Shown: positions 25,205 through 36,368, counted from the first letter of the stretch. The stretch is 64,000 bases of DNA from Listeria immobilis (GCF_014322765.1 NZ_JAASTZ010000005.1:62001-126000), one strand, 5' to 3'. A program made the numbers and translations. The notes: generated from the sequence alone by a model not told the origin.

Positions 25205-26017
25205 ATGTCTAAAAAATTAATCGTACTAGACCTTGATGGAACAACTCTTAGAGATGACTCAACCATCTCTTCCCATACGAAAAAAACTCTAGAAAAAGCT
25301 CGGATGGCAGGTCACGAAGTAATGATTGCTACAGGACGACCATACCGAATTAGCAATTTATATTATGAAGAACTCGAACTAACTACACCTATAGTAAACT
25401 TTAATGGCGCTGTCTATCATCACCCAAAGCTAACAACATTTGCTGATGGCTATCATCATGCAATTGATCTACAAGTTGTACGAGAATTACTTGATTTCAC
25501 CAATGATTTTTCACTTGATAATATTGCAGCAGAAGTGCAGGATAGTGTCTTTTTAAAAGAACGAAATAATAGCATTCCTGAGACATTCCATTTAGGTACT
25601 GAAAATGTGGTTTTTGGAAATATTCGCGATACCATTCAGTCAGATGCTACTTCATTATTGTTTTTCGGTAAGCTAGACCAACTTGGCTTAATTAGCAAAC
25701 ATTTAGATGAGTCACTTGCCGATGTTATCTCACATCATACCTGGGGTGCATCCCAATGGCCAGCAGTCGAAATCATCAAATTCGGTATTCATAAAGCAAT
25801 TGGCGTAAAAGCCGCCGCGAAAACACTTGGATTCGACCAAAAAGACATTATTGCATTTGGCGATGAAAATAACGACTTACAAATGCTAGATTATGCAGGG
25901 GTTGGTGTCGCAATGGGAAATGCGACTGATTCTGTCAAAAATGTGGCTAATGTTATTACAGCATCCAATCAAGATGATGGGATAGCTGTATATTTGGAAG
26001 AAAACTTGAATTTATAA
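25205..26017 (+). CDS. Cof-type HAD phosphatase
   Basis: A 270-residue HAD subfamily IIB phosphatase. It has motif I D-L-D-G-T-T (Asp near 8), motif II A-T-G-R (near 41), and motif IV F-G-D-E-N-N-D-L-Q-M-L (near 218-228), with K-A-x-G-V-K-A before it and the C2B cap between. These enzymes dephosphorylate sugar phosphates, flavin precursors or PLP. AAAGGAG precedes ATG 25205. A single gene followed by a strong terminator. Confidence 0.9.
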   Translation: MSKKLIVLDLDGTTLRDDSTISSHTKKTLEKARMAGHEVMIATGRPYRISNLYYEELELTTPIVNFNGAVYHHPKLTTFADGYHHAIDLQVVRELLDFTNDFSLDNIAAEVQDSVFLKERNNSIPETFHLGTENVVFGNIRDTIQSDATSLLFFGKLDQLGLISKHLDESLADVISHHTWGASQWPAVEIIKFGIHKAIGVKAAAKTLGFDQKDIIAFGDENNDLQMLDYAGVGVAMGNATDSVKNVANVITASNQDDGIAVYLEENLNL

Positions 26018-26028
26018 TAGAAGTTTTC

Positions 26029-26082
26029 AAAAATGGCGTTACAAAAGTTAGAAACTCTAATTTTTTGTGACGCCATTTTTTT
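26029..26082. terminator. Bidirectional terminator, HAD versus YitT gene
   Basis: AAAATGGCGT-ACAAAA on the left (to 26046) pairs with TTTTGT-ACGCCATTTT on the right (from 26063), one G-U pair, followed by T7. The flanking genes converge. Confidence 0.85.
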
Positions 26083-26091
26083 GTAGTTTTT

Positions 26092-26994
26092 TTACATCAT
26101 TTTATTTTTGTACATCGCCATCGCTAGTTTTTGGTCAGCTTCTGAACGAAAATCTCCAAACACACTTGACGTTTCCATTACATTAATAAATGCCTTCGAA
26201 TCAAACTCCCCAACAATATGCGTGATATCATACAATTCATATCGAGTAATGACCATGATTAACATTGATACATCTTCTTTAGAATAACCACCCATCGCAT
26301 CTACAACCGTTATACCACGTACCATATTATCATGGATTGCTTGAATAACAGTGTCAGCATGTTGTGTCATAATCATTACCGTCAGTTTTTGATGTCTTGT
26401 ATGAATGATATCAATGACTCTACTTTGAACGTATAAAGAGATAAGCGTATAAAGTGCAAATGTCCAATCATAGGCAAAACCTGCTACAATAATAATTACA
26501 CCATTTAGCAGTAAAAAATACTTTCCAAATGAGCGCCCAGTCTTAATCGTAATGTACATCGCAACAATATCCAGTCCACCTGTAGAAATACCAAACTTCA
26601 AAGCTAAACCAATTCCGACAGATGCTATTAATGCTCCAAAAATTGCGTTAAGCAAAATATCATTTGACACCTGTACTTCTGGTATAACAATTAAGAAAAA
26701 AGACATAAATGCAACTGTTAAAAAACTAAAAACCGTAAATGATTTTCCTACTTTTAACCAGCCTAAAATTGCAACTGGAATATTTAACAATAGAACAAGT
26801 AGCCCTGTTGATATAGAAATATTCATTGAATCTCGCAACATATCCGAACCTAATTGCGCAACCCCATTTAATCCAGCCGCATATACTTGTGCTGGTATTA
26901 AAAAGAAGTTCATGCCAATCGCATTTAAAAGTGCTGCTATGATGGCTATAGCAGTTTTTTTAGCATACTCTTTATATACTATATTTGAACTCAT
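26092..26994 (-). CDS. YitT-family membrane protein (DUF161 + DUF2179)
   Basis: A 300-residue protein with a hydrophobic N-terminal half (about five helices, G-L-x-G-V-A-Q-L and S-T-G-G-L-D-I-V-A-M-Y motifs, the duplicated DUF161) and a cytoplasmic C-terminal DUF2179 domain (about 215-290) containing G-I-T-V-V-D-A-M-G-G-Y-S. The function of the family is undetermined. ATG 26994 with AAAAGGAGAG upstream is preferred; the earlier start at 27033 adds a basic stretch without a ribosome site. Confidence 0.87.
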   Translation of the reverse strand: MSSNIVYKEYAKKTAIAIIAALLNAIGMNFFLIPAQVYAAGLNGVAQLGSDMLRDSMNISISTGLLVLLLNIPVAILGWLKVGKSFTVFSFLTVAFMSFFLIVIPEVQVSNDILLNAIFGALIASVGIGLALKFGISTGGLDIVAMYITIKTGRSFGKYFLLLNGVIIIVAGFAYDWTFALYTLISLYVQSRVIDIIHTRHQKLTVMIMTQHADTVIQAIHDNMVRGITVVDAMGGYSKEDVSMLIMVITRYELYDITHIVGEFDSKAFINVMETSSVFGDFRSEADQKLAMAMYKNKMM

Positions 26995-27077
26995 TTTCTT
27001 CTCTCCTTTTTTTGCCCTCACATAACATACCAACTTTCTGGAGAAAAGAGAAGTCTTTTTGTTTAATTTTTTTATTT

Positions 27078-27440
27078 TTAATTAAATAATGGATAACCAC
27101 CTGATAAATAGAACCCTAATGATACTGTAAGAACAACCACGATAACAAAAATCATTAAAAACATTCCTGTTGGCTTTTGTTGTTTTCGATAACTAAGTAA
27201 CATCTCGACAACCCCAATAACAATAATTCCCATTAAAATTTTAAATATCGCTAAAATCCAACTTTGTTCTATGCTGTATTGAACCATCATAATTCCACTT
27301 AAAATAACTAAAATATAAAAAACTCGATTAATCATTTGTATGATTGTAAAGCTTTTGGTTGATTTTGGATAGATGACCAAAGCCACTATCGTCAGTATTA
27401 CAATTGCTACCCAAGAAATTAAATGAATATATCCCCACAT
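27078..27440 (-). CDS. YisL-like membrane protein (UPF0344)
   Basis: A 120-residue protein with four membrane helices. It opens [10 protein letters not shown], the UPF0344 hallmark. Function unknown. It lies 21 bp after the FAH-family gene and seems to be the last gene of the addB-addA-FAH-yisL run. GGAGAGAGG precedes the ATG. Confidence 0.85.
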   Translation of the reverse strand: MWGYIHLISWVAIVILTIVALVIYPKSTKSFTIIQMINRVFYILVILSGIMMVQYSIEQSWILAIFKILMGIIVIGVVEMLLSYRKQQKPTGMFLMIFVIVVVLTVSLGFYLSGGYPLFN

Positions 27441-27461
27441 CTGAATCTCCGCCTCTCTCCT

Positions 27462-28310
27462 TTAAGATTTTCTTACTTTATTTCGCAATGTACCAATTCG
27501 ATTAATTGTGATTTCAACCATATCTCCTTCTTTTAGAAAACTAGGAGGCTTCATACCACTTCCAACACCACTTGGCGTTCCAGTTGCTATTATATCACCG
27601 GGAAGCAGCGTATGTCCTTTTGATAAACTAGAAATAATTTCGGCTAAACTAAAAATAAATTTCTCTGTAGAATCAGATTGCCTTATTTCATCATTTACTT
27701 TTGTTTCAATGTGGAAAGTTATATCTTCTTTCGTATCATAAGTTAATACACAAGGACCCATAGGACAGCTTGCATCTAAGCTTTTCCCTAGATAAAATTG
27801 TTTATGTCTCTTCTGAATATCTCTAGCGGTAATATCATTAATGATTGTAAATCCAAAGATAGCAGATAAAGCTTCATCTTCTGATACATCTCTGATTTCT
27901 TTGCCAATTATTACTGCAAGCTCTCCTTCATAATCAAGTTGACTCGTTATATTTTGATGTAATTCTATTTCACCATTATGGGGTAATAAACTATTTTTAC
28001 TTTTTGTAAATACTAATATATCATCTGGAACATCTTCTTTTGTCCCCATTTCTAATACATGTTTATAATAGTTTTTGCCAACTGCCATTATATTGTTTGG
28101 TGGTAATAACGGAATTTGAATTTCTACTTGCTCGATGGAAATCCTTTCTTTAGTAGCATTTATATCCTGAATAGCTGGTCTTTTTTTTATAAAATCAAGT
28201 AACGTTTTAGGGGGATTTACTAAAATAGCTTGTACTGGAACAATTTCATTTTCATCTGTTAAAACGCCATAATTAGCTTGCCCCTTATAATGATAGCTTA
28301 TCCATTTCAT
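27462..28310 (-). CDS. Fumarylacetoacetate hydrolase family protein (YisK-like)
   Basis: A 282-residue FAH-fold enzyme. Metal-ligand motifs are D-Y-E-G-E-L-A-V-I-I-G-K (near 128-139) and the following N-D-I-T-A-R-D-I-Q (near 159-167), with G-T-P-S-G-V-G-S-G late in the protein. Family members are oxaloacetate decarboxylases, acylpyruvases or hydratases; YisK of B. subtilis is an oxaloacetate decarboxylase linked to cell shape. The start codon directly follows the addA stop, so it is co-transcribed with the recombination genes. Confidence 0.87.
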   Translation of the reverse strand: MKWISYHYKGQANYGVLTDENEIVPVQAILVNPPKTLLDFIKKRPAIQDINATKERISIEQVEIQIPLLPPNNIMAVGKNYYKHVLEMGTKEDVPDDILVFTKSKNSLLPHNGEIELHQNITSQLDYEGELAVIIGKEIRDVSEDEALSAIFGFTIINDITARDIQKRHKQFYLGKSLDASCPMGPCVLTYDTKEDITFHIETKVNDEIRQSDSTEKFIFSLAEIISSLSKGHTLLPGDIIATGTPSGVGSGMKPPSFLKEGDMVEITINRIGTLRNKVRKS

Positions 28311-31300
28311 TTAAAAACCTTCCTTTGTGTTTATTTGGCACATATGTTGTCCATCAAAAAAGTATAAATATGCTTGAGATACTTGTTTTCCACTTATTGC
28401 TTGGATAGCTTCTGCATAAAGTTTGATTTGTATTTGATAGCGTTCTTTCATTACTTTTTCAGCCACTTCCCAGTTAGCATATCTTCCTGTTATTTTATCT
28501 GTTTTATAATCGATTAAGATGATTGAATCCTCTTGTTCAATCATACTATCAACAACACCTTGGATAAGAACATGTTCATCAATATTCGCTTCTTTGTATA
28601 GTTTAACTACAGGTAGCAAATAACTAAAAGGAACTTCACGCTTCACATAATCTTTTTCCTTAAGTACTTTTTCACCTAATTCTGATTCAAAGAAACCAAT
28701 AATTTGTTCTATATTGATAGCCTTGACTTGCGCTTCTGTCAGAATATCTTTTTCTCTCATTGATTGTAAAAGGCGCTTCACATCTTCCTCACTAGGTTTA
28801 GCTTCTAAGGAGACTGCCTGCATTAATGTATGCATGGCTGTGCCTATTTCGGTTGCGGATAATTTGTTTTGTTGTAAAAATTTAGGTCGATCTAGTGATA
28901 CTTTTTGGAAGTCTTTTAAAAGAGTCGTATCACTCCAACTGTCTTGCAAAGTAAATTGTCGTTTTAATTCCGTTACAGACTGTTTGGCGCGAATTTCAGT
29001 TGCGGCTTCGTCTTTATACCGATAGTTCATAAATCGCTCAATTTCGTCCTTATACGGGCTTTGAACTGGTACTGGTTGATGAGACCTCACATTTTCGAGC
29101 CAATTGCCTTGTTTACTTTCTGTTATTTCACTGGATAGAAACATGTCTTTCATCTTAATTTCTATTTGGAGCAACATATTAGTTGGAAGAGGTTCAATGA
29201 TTTCTTCGCATAATAGCTCTTTAAAACTAGGGTGGCGAATTAATGTGTGTCCAATCCAATCTAAATAGCATTTTGCTTTAGCCCTTATCGCTGCAGGTAA
29301 AATGGTCTTTTTTTCTTTTCCAACTTGCAACCATAGCTTGCTTGTTTTTTCAAAATCAGGAACCGTAGCAGCTAAAATTAGTTTTTCTTCTGCACGAGTG
29401 AGCGCTACATATAAAACACGCATTTCTTCTGCAATCATTTCACGCATTTTCTTTTGTTTCATTGCTTGCTGCATAATAGTTGGATATACAACCATTTTTT
29501 CTACATCTCTGTAGGCAGATGCAAAGCCATAATCTTTATCTAATAATCTTTTACTATAAATATCTCGCATATTAAATTTTCTACTTAAGCCTGAGACTAT
29601 TACCACAGGAAATTCTAGTCCTTTGCTTGCATGAATTGTCATCATTCGAACAACATCTTCTTTTTCGCCTAAAGTTTTAGCAGTACCAAGATCATCACCA
29701 CGAATTTCTAAACGCTCTACAAATCGGACAAATCGAAATAGACCTCGGAATGAAGTTTTTTCATACTGATTAGCTCTATCATATAAAGCTCTCAAATTCG
29801 CTTGACGTTGCTTACCACCTGGTAAACCACCAACAAATTCATAAAAATTGGTTTCTTGATAGATTTGCCAAATTAATGAAGTCAGATTCTCACGAATAGA
29901 TAGTTCACGCCAGTTATTTAATTGATCAATAAACGCACTAATTTTATCTGCTGCTTCCGAAATAACAGTATCTTTAAAAGCTAACATTGCATCAAAGAAA
30001 TAACCTTTTTTCTTTGCCATCCGAGTTTGTCCTAGTTCTTCTTCTGTTAAGCCAATAATCGGTGACCTTAATACGGCCGCTAGCGGAATATCTTGGTAAG
30101 GATTATCAATAACTTTCAAAAGCGCAATCATTGTAGCCACTTCTGTTGTTTCAAAATAACCAGAATTATTATTTGCGTAAAATGGAATGTCTTGAATCTT
30201 CATTGCTTCCTCAATATCCGGTGCACCAGTCATTGCTCGTGCTAAAATAACAATATCCCGATATTGAATCGGTCTATTTTGTTGCATTTTTTTATCATAA
30301 ATCGGGAACTTATTATCTATCATTTCTCTTACTTTCAGCGCAATTGCTCTAGCTTCTACTTGATTTTTCTGGAGTTCTTGTGGTGATAATGCGTCATCTT
30401 CCACTTCTTTTTCTTCTGCTTTCATATCAATTAACAACAGCTCTGTCGCCATATCTTTAGACTCTGGAAAATGGGCACCTAATGTTAATTCGGCAGCATT
30501 ATCATAATCAATTTCCGCTACTTTTTTGTCCATTAACTGATGGAAAATAAAGTTCGTAACATCTAACACTTCTTTCCTACTCCTGAAATTACGGGATAAA
30601 TCTATCCGTATCCCTCCACCTGATCCATCTTGTTGATATGCTTGATATTTTGTCATAAATAAAGTGGGTTCTGCTAAACGAAAGCGATAAATAGATTGTT
30701 TTACATCACCAACCATAAACAAGTTCCCTTGTGCTCCACTCATTGTGCTCACCAACATTAAGATGGTTTCTTGCACCATATTTGTATCTTGATATTCATC
30801 AATAAGCACTTCTTTAAATTGTTTTTGATAGCTCTTTGCAACTTCAGAAGGAACACCATCTTTTTGTAAAATTTTTAAAGCCAAGTGTTCTAAATCATTA
30901 AAATCTAAGACACCTCGTTTTTGTTTTTCTTCAAAAAAGTTTTGTGCAAATTTTTTCACTAATTCACTTAAAGTTTTAATATCTGGTTTCATTTTTTCTA
31001 AATCAGTTAAATAATTAACTTCCATTCTGGAAAACCAGTCAACTAAAATATTTTTGATTTCTTTTTTTGCTGCATCCCGATACTTTTTCGTTTGTTCAAC
31101 ATATTCCTCATCGTAATCACTTTTATTTTTAAGGGTAGGTATCCTCTTAAAATCAACATTTTCGATACTTAGTTTTACGTTTTCCCAACTATCCCAATTC
31201 ATTTGAGTCAACATACTAAATTGCTCTAAATCTCCTTCTAACGTGCTAAGATATGGCTCTGGTCCGCCAATTTCACTTGCATAATCTATTGCAGTTAATA

Positions 31301-32021
31301 AGTTGTTTTTAGCTTGGCCAATTCGAAGCTCAATATCTTCTTTAATTATTGGGAAGTAGGGTAGTTCGGTGATAGATGTGATATTTTTCGCATCATATAA
31401 TTCCACCATTTTTTCTAGCCATATATCTGGAGTAGGGTTAGCTCTTGAAAAATCATACAGTTTGGATATTAGCATATGCAATTCGTTATCAGTTCTGTCT
31501 CCTGTAAACGAGTCTACTAGATGGAAGAATGCATCATTATTTTTAGTACCATAAGCTTTTTCTAAAAGGTCTTCAAGCACTTCATCTCTAATCATACTGC
31601 TCTCAATGGGTTCAATTAAACGAAAATTAGGATCAATATCTGCTTCAAAATAATGTTTTCGAATGACTTCTAGACAAAATGAATGAAGTGTTGAAATAGA
31701 TGCATAATTTAGTAGTGCCACTTGTTTTTTCAAATGCTCTGAATCCGGATTTTGGGTAAGTGCTTCTTCTAAAGCTTTACCAATTCTAAATTTCATCTCT
31801 GCTGCGGATGCATTTGTAAATGTTACTATCAACAATTCATCCACATTCCAGTTGGTTGTTTCATCAATCAGTTTTTCAATAATTCTTGTAACAAGGACGG
31901 CTGTTTTCCCAGAGCCCGCAGCAGCAGCTACTAAAATGTTCTGCCCATCTGCTTGAATAGCTTTCCATTGATCGTCTGTCCATGTTGAATCATTCGGCTT
32001 GTCAGGTATATTTAGACTCAT
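28311..32021 (-). CDS. addA: AddA subunit of the AddAB helicase-nuclease
   Basis: A 1236-residue RecB-like protein. UvrD-type helicase motifs are: A-A-A-G-S-G-K-T (Walker A, near 33-40), V-T-F-T-N (motif Ia), V-L-I-D-E-Y-Q-D-T-N (motif II), D-V-K-Q-S-I-Y-R-F-R (motif III), T-I-H-A-S-K-G-L-E-F (motif V) and V-A-L-T-R-A-E-E-K (motif VI). The C-terminal PD-(D/E)XK nuclease ends with I-L-I-D-Y-K-T-D (near 1178). It processes double-strand breaks and loads RecA with AddB. It starts one base after the addB stop. Confidence 0.97.
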   Translation of the reverse strand: MSLNIPDKPNDSTWTDDQWKAIQADGQNILVAAAAGSGKTAVLVTRIIEKLIDETTNWNVDELLIVTFTNASAAEMKFRIGKALEEALTQNPDSEHLKKQVALLNYASISTLHSFCLEVIRKHYFEADIDPNFRLIEPIESSMIRDEVLEDLLEKAYGTKNNDAFFHLVDSFTGDRTDNELHMLISKLYDFSRANPTPDIWLEKMVELYDAKNITSITELPYFPIIKEDIELRIGQAKNNLLTAIDYASEIGGPEPYLSTLEGDLEQFSMLTQMNWDSWENVKLSIENVDFKRIPTLKNKSDYDEEYVEQTKKYRDAAKKEIKNILVDWFSRMEVNYLTDLEKMKPDIKTLSELVKKFAQNFFEEKQKRGVLDFNDLEHLALKILQKDGVPSEVAKSYQKQFKEVLIDEYQDTNMVQETILMLVSTMSGAQGNLFMVGDVKQSIYRFRLAEPTLFMTKYQAYQQDGSGGGIRIDLSRNFRSRKEVLDVTNFIFHQLMDKKVAEIDYDNAAELTLGAHFPESKDMATELLLIDMKAEEKEVEDDALSPQELQKNQVEARAIALKVREMIDNKFPIYDKKMQQNRPIQYRDIVILARAMTGAPDIEEAMKIQDIPFYANNNSGYFETTEVATMIALLKVIDNPYQDIPLAAVLRSPIIGLTEEELGQTRMAKKKGYFFDAMLAFKDTVISEAADKISAFIDQLNNWRELSIRENLTSLIWQIYQETNFYEFVGGLPGGKQRQANLRALYDRANQYEKTSFRGLFRFVRFVERLEIRGDDLGTAKTLGEKEDVVRMMTIHASKGLEFPVVIVSGLSRKFNMRDIYSKRLLDKDYGFASAYRDVEKMVVYPTIMQQAMKQKKMREMIAEEMRVLYVALTRAEEKLILAATVPDFEKTSKLWLQVGKEKKTILPAAIRAKAKCYLDWIGHTLIRHPSFKELLCEEIIEPLPTNMLLQIEIKMKDMFLSSEITESKQGNWLENVRSHQPVPVQSPYKDEIERFMNYRYKDEAATEIRAKQSVTELKRQFTLQDSWSDTTLLKDFQKVSLDRPKFLQQNKLSATEIGTAMHTLMQAVSLEAKPSEEDVKRLLQSMREKDILTEAQVKAINIEQIIGFFESELGEKVLKEKDYVKREVPFSYLLPVVKLYKEANIDEHVLIQGVVDSMIEQEDSIILIDYKTDKITGRYANWEVAEKVMKERYQIQIKLYAEAIQAISGKQVSQAYLYFFDGQHMCQINTKEGF

Positions 32022-32022
32022 G

Positions 32023-35000
32023 CTACTGCGTTCCTCCTTCTATATCCATTTTCTTTAATATAGTTTCTGTCTTCTCATTTGTTAAATGTCTATATTGATT
32101 ACTTGTTAATGACGGGTCAAAACTACAAAATGAACGAAATCCACAAAATTGACAAGGTGTTCTTTCTTTTAATTTATATGGATTGATTGAAACTGAACCA
32201 TCCAAAATTTTATTGCCAGCTTCTTGATATTTATTGCGTACAAATTGACGCATCTTGTCAAAATCACTTCTTGTTGCAGTTCTTGATCTAGCACTAAGTT
32301 CTCCGTTTTGCTTAATCTCAGCTGGGATAATAGTTGATGATTTTCCTTTTTCAAGCGTTGTATCCATTAAAGAAACCGCAACTGGGTCAGAGAGAATTAA
32401 TCCTTTCATTTTAGAACTTTTTTGTATTTCTTTAGCAAGCTGATCTTCCGTTAATTCTTTGTCCGATTCAACAAACTGATTATGCATATGGAAATAAAGC
32501 ACCCCAGCTGGTTCTGCTTCTTTCCCAAGCATTTTCTGTGCGTTCATTACCACAATATCTAAATATGTGAGCATCTGTAACGCCAGTCCATAATAAACTT
32601 CTGTAAGTGCTAAATCATGTGAGCTTGATTTATAATCGATGATACGTAAAAAAGTACGATTATCTTGCTCTGCCACATCAATCCTGTCAATTCGACCTTG
32701 TAAAAGTAGCTCACTATTTGATTGTAATGGTATTTTTAATGGTGGAATATCACCTTTTAATCCAAAATCAACCTCTAATCCAACTGGTCTAAAGGCACTA
32801 CTTTTTGCCTGCTCATTTAAAACGGTTGTTGCTCTCGTGATTATTTGGAGTAATTTGTATTGGATATATTCCATTCGCTTAGAGCTAAGTAAAATTTCAT
32901 GTTGAATTTTAGGTGCTAAAAATGTCATTGCAAGTTTTGCCAAGTGCTTACAATCTTCTACCTTTAAACTTCCCCAGTCCATATTATTACGTTTCAATTC
33001 AGCTGATATCCATTCCATTGCCGCATGAAAAATTTCTCCCATATCTACAGCTTGAAGTTGGAAATGAGCTCGTTCTTCTAATTTTAAGCCATATTGAGCA
33101 AAATGCTGAAATTCACAACTAAAAAACTTCTCCATTCTAGAGACGCTTGCATGGATACTATCTCCAAATAAACCTTTTGCAGTCGTTTCTTGCAATGATG
33201 CCGTTTTATTTTCATAATATAAACTTGATAATACTTGTTTTGCAGTTGTAGATTCCTTCTTGTCCTTAAAATAACTATTGTATGCATCCCACCAAACATT
33301 TGAAATGGGATAGCCACGTTTATACATTTGTAGTTGGCTTGTAAGCAATCCTAATGCGGCTTGTTTCGATCGAATATAACTGCTTTGTTCTTCATCATTT
33401 AATAAACTTGGATCTGTTAAATATACAGCTTCACTCAAGTTTTTAAGTTGTCCCTTTATTTTGCGAAGATAATTAGATTCGCTTAATACTTTTCCTTCCT
33501 CGTCAGCTGCCGGATAGCTAAGAAACAACTTATCACTTGGCAAACTAATTACTTTATAAGCTAATAAATCTTCCTCCCCAATATTATTTTTAGCGGATGG
33601 TTTTAAATTACTATTTTGTTCTCTCAAAAAATCCCTATCTTGATCCGACAGAATTCCTTTGTCTTTTTGACGAAGAGGCATCACACCATCATTCATTCCA
33701 ATTGCAAAAATAACTTTCATATCTAGCAACATAGCATTTTCCATATCAGATAAAACTACTTGATCTAGTGCTGGTGGTAATAGTGAAAATTCTAGGGCAT
33801 CAAGTCCTGTAACAACTATTTCTATAAAGCTTGGTAAGTCAAGAGATTCTTCTCCCAAAACCTCGACAAACTCATCCAAAAGTGATGAAACAGAATTCCA
33901 CGCTTGTTCATGTTCTCGCGCAAGTTCCAAATAACCACTAGCTTCTGCCACTCTTCTCCATGCCTCTAAATGCTCTACAACTTGGACTTGCTCTATATAA
34001 TGGTATAGTGCTAATGCAAATTCTTGTCCTGTTTTCGCTTTAGTTAAATTTACTTCTAATGTTGAAAGTGGTATTAAAATACGATTTCGCATCTCATTAA
34101 TAATATTTTGTGTGCTTAACTCTTCATCTGTTTGAGGCAAAACGTTGGTAGAAAGGCCCCGAATTTTCCGATAAACCCAGTCACCTTCTTTTTCCCATTT
34201 CCATTTATTTTGAATTCCATTTTCGAGTACATAGTTTTCCAGAATATCTGATTTTCGGCGCATATCTGCTGCATCTTCCGTAACATCAAAGAAGAATTCT
34301 GTTTTTACTGCTTGGAAAATCGGCTCATATTTCCAATTAAACTGGATTGCATCTAGGCTGGAGCGAATAAATTCAATAAATGGGTGTTTAGCCATCACAC
34401 GCTTCTTATCTATAAATATAGGAATATCATACGATTGCATTACTGTTTCAGCTAAAACATCATAGTCTTCTAGATTTCTGGTTAAAATTGCAATATCTTT
34501 ATACCTGAAACCATTTGAGGTGAGCTTCCGAATTTCACGAGCGATTCCTTCTAATTCAGATCGTCTATTATTAGCTTGATGGATGTTTAAATTGGTTACT
34601 TTTCCTTCAAAAACCGCAAATTTATTTTGACCCCAAGTATTAGCTAAAAACTCTAGCGAAGGCGTCCTAGCTCGCTTATTTTCACTCAGCAACTTAGCTT
34701 CTTCCACATCAATATTATTTAATTTAGCTATCTCTAATAAAGCAAGATACATTTCTGTACTCGCTTTAAACATACTGTACTCTTCCAACCCTTCTCGAAT
34801 ATTAGGGACATTCAATGTAAGTGAAACAGTCACTTTATCGCATTTTTTCATTAATTTTTCTATAACAGCCAATTCCTGCTTAGAAAATGAATTAAATCCA
34901 TCAATAATTATTTCTGTATTATTTAAATACTCACTCTCCATAATTTTTTCAGCTAAAAGTCGCAAGTAATCTTCATTTTCAAGAAATTTACCAGCTAAGA

Positions 35001-35496
35001 GCTCTTCATATTTTTGGTAGATAAGTGAAATATCATGCACTTTATTTGTTATACTCGTTGGTAATGTTCTTGCGCTATCTTCTAAATCATGCATTGAAAT
35101 TTTTTCTTGCTTCATTTCTTTAAATAAATTGGCCAGCTCTGAATAAAAACCTTTTCTAGAAGTGGCTTTGGAGAAAACTTTTAACTCTTCTTTTTTTTCC
35201 AAAGCAGCTTTTCGAATAACCATTTCAATACCAGTCTTACTAAGAAAAGTTTTAGATAATCCACCTGTTTCTTGAAGGATTTTCCACGCTAGCCTACTAA
35301 AACTAAAAATTTGTGTTCCCATCATTCCCGCGAGATTTTCTTTATTTAAAAAATTGGTTTCCATTTGAAAAGTCATTTGATCCGGAACAATAAATATATA
35401 TGTTTTCGAATTTTTTCTTATTTTTGCTCCAACTTCATTCATTAGATATGTTGTTTTACCTGTTCCTGATCTTCCTGCAATTATTTGAAATGTCAT
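32023..35496 (-). CDS. addB: AddB subunit of the AddAB helicase-nuclease
   Basis: A 1157-residue partner of AddA. It has an N-terminal Walker [10 protein letters not shown] (near 8-16), an inactive helicase-like body that scans for Chi in the family, and a C-terminal nuclease domain with R-I-I-D-Y-K-S-S. Iron-sulfur cysteines are present: one in F-F-S-C-E-F before the nuclease and three in [11 protein letters not shown] at the end. ATG 35496 gives the family start MTFQIIAGR; the ATG at 35514 has no separate ribosome site and its codons form the GGTGAGGG site. First gene of the recombination operon. Confidence 0.96.
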   Translation of the reverse strand: MTFQIIAGRSGTGKTTYLMNEVGAKIRKNSKTYIFIVPDQMTFQMETNFLNKENLAGMMGTQIFSFSRLAWKILQETGGLSKTFLSKTGIEMVIRKAALEKKEELKVFSKATSRKGFYSELANLFKEMKQEKISMHDLEDSARTLPTSITNKVHDISLIYQKYEELLAGKFLENEDYLRLLAEKIMESEYLNNTEIIIDGFNSFSKQELAVIEKLMKKCDKVTVSLTLNVPNIREGLEEYSMFKASTEMYLALLEIAKLNNIDVEEAKLLSENKRARTPSLEFLANTWGQNKFAVFEGKVTNLNIHQANNRRSELEGIAREIRKLTSNGFRYKDIAILTRNLEDYDVLAETVMQSYDIPIFIDKKRVMAKHPFIEFIRSSLDAIQFNWKYEPIFQAVKTEFFFDVTEDAADMRRKSDILENYVLENGIQNKWKWEKEGDWVYRKIRGLSTNVLPQTDEELSTQNIINEMRNRILIPLSTLEVNLTKAKTGQEFALALYHYIEQVQVVEHLEAWRRVAEASGYLELAREHEQAWNSVSSLLDEFVEVLGEESLDLPSFIEIVVTGLDALEFSLLPPALDQVVLSDMENAMLLDMKVIFAIGMNDGVMPLRQKDKGILSDQDRDFLREQNSNLKPSAKNNIGEEDLLAYKVISLPSDKLFLSYPAADEEGKVLSESNYLRKIKGQLKNLSEAVYLTDPSLLNDEEQSSYIRSKQAALGLLTSQLQMYKRGYPISNVWWDAYNSYFKDKKESTTAKQVLSSLYYENKTASLQETTAKGLFGDSIHASVSRMEKFFSCEFQHFAQYGLKLEERAHFQLQAVDMGEIFHAAMEWISAELKRNNMDWGSLKVEDCKHLAKLAMTFLAPKIQHEILLSSKRMEYIQYKLLQIITRATTVLNEQAKSSAFRPVGLEVDFGLKGDIPPLKIPLQSNSELLLQGRIDRIDVAEQDNRTFLRIIDYKSSSHDLALTEVYYGLALQMLTYLDIVVMNAQKMLGKEAEPAGVLYFHMHNQFVESDKELTEDQLAKEIQKSSKMKGLILSDPVAVSLMDTTLEKGKSSTIIPAEIKQNGELSARSRTATRSDFDKMRQFVRNKYQEAGNKILDGSVSINPYKLKERTPCQFCGFRSFCSFDPSLTSNQYRHLTNEKTETILKKMDIEGGTQ

Positions 35497-35601
35497 ACCC
35501 TCACCACCGAACATATGTTTTTATTTAGTTTACCACATTTACGCTATCTGTACAGAACTTTTTTCAAAGGATTTTTTCTATGAAAATTTAAAAAACAGCT
35601 C

Positions 35602-35637
35602 AAAAAAACTAAGATAGCACTACTATCTTAGTTTTTC
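35602..35637 (-). terminator. Terminator after the IDEAL-domain gene
   Basis: AACTAAGATAG pairs with CTATCTTAGTT across a 5-base loop; A's on the left give T's on the minus strand, and T5 on the right makes it bidirectional. Confidence 0.85.
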
Positions 35638-35644
35638 ATATATT

Positions 35645-35881
35645 CTACTCAAAAGCCAGCATTTCCTGTTGGATTTTATTCATTTTTTCTGTAAGTTGGA
35701 TGAATTTCGCTTCGTTCCTATTATCGAGAGCTTTATCAATTTCAGCTCTAAGTTGTTCTAATTTTCTCTCTTCTAGGAGCATCGTCAGGAAGCATTCAAT
35801 AAAAACATTTGTTAATTCTTTTTCCCCTTTAAGGACGCCCACCTGATTCATCAATGAATTAGAAAAATCACGCATTTCCAC
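35645..35881 (-). CDS. IDEAL-domain protein
   Basis: A 78-residue protein. The C-terminal half holds the IDEAL domain (L-R-A-E-I-D-K-A-L-D-N-R-N-E-A-K-F with L-T-E-K-M-N after it), a short acidic module found in small Firmicute regulators such as ComN-like proteins and YpiB. It lies immediately next to comK. The start is taken as GTG 35881, with GAAGGAG 8 bases upstream; ATG two codons later (35875) is an alternative. The longer frame to 35965 lacks a site. Confidence 0.8.
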   Translation of the reverse strand: MEMRDFSNSLMNQVGVLKGEKELTNVFIECFLTMLLEERKLEQLRAEIDKALDNRNEAKFIQLTEKMNKIQQEMLAFE

Positions 35882-36128
35882 GACTACCACTCCTTCACTT
35901 ATATTTATTACAATTAAAAAACTGTAATATGGCAAGAAAAAACAGAAAACAGCTAAAAAATACAACTTTACGAAAATCTAATGACTTGTAAATTACCATG
36001 TGCTATAATGACAAAAAATAAACTCATAACTAACTTTGATGCTTAGTTGTTACTTAAAATTATTATTTTTGATGGTAATTTTAGGTTTCTTCTTAGACAT
36101 AAATACAAACATAGGAGAGTTGAATGAA

Positions 36129-36368
36129 ATGAAAAAAGAACCAATTAGTACTCAGTTTTATGAAGTAAACCCGCACACGATGATTATTTTTCCGAAAAAA
36201 TCAGGAAGTACAGTCTATTCAGAAATTTATGAAGTTGATTCATACTATACTTCTAAATTTACCCCTTTTGAGCTAATTAAAACCAGTTGTAATTTTTTCG
36301 GTTCTAGCTATGATGGACGGAGAATAAACGAGATACTAATCCATAATAATAAACAACCTGCCAAATAG
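36129..36368 (+). pseudogene. comK: comK, 5' part interrupted by prophage at codon 63
   Basis: The first 62 codons match ComK, the competence transcription factor (F-F-G-S-S-Y-D-G-R, equivalent to F-F-G-S-S-Y-A-G-R in Bacillus ComK). At 36315-36317, nucleotides 187-189 counted from ATG 36129, the comK sequence is replaced by prophage DNA, and the chimeric frame stops 17 codons later (79 aa instead of about 190). The rest of comK must lie at the far prophage end, outside the window. In L. monocytogenes, A118-type prophages here can excise during infection and restore comK (active lysogeny). A TATAAT -10 lies at 36004-36009. AGGAGAG is better placed for an ATG at 36124 that reads only Met-Lys-stop and overlaps the true start. 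Confidence 0.93.
36315..36317. other. Prophage attachment junction in comK (GGA core)
   Basis: The GGA triplet at 36315-36317 occupies comK bases 187-189. The A118 attachment core is known to be only GGA at exactly this place in comK. Sequence to the left is comK; to the right the comK reading frame ends and phage-type genes on the minus strand follow. Confidence 0.88.

Noticed and set aside
36056-36075. A/T tract upstream of comK as a ComK box
   Set aside because: The AAAA-N5-TTTT spacing is not met exactly, and AT-rich DNA gives many near matches.
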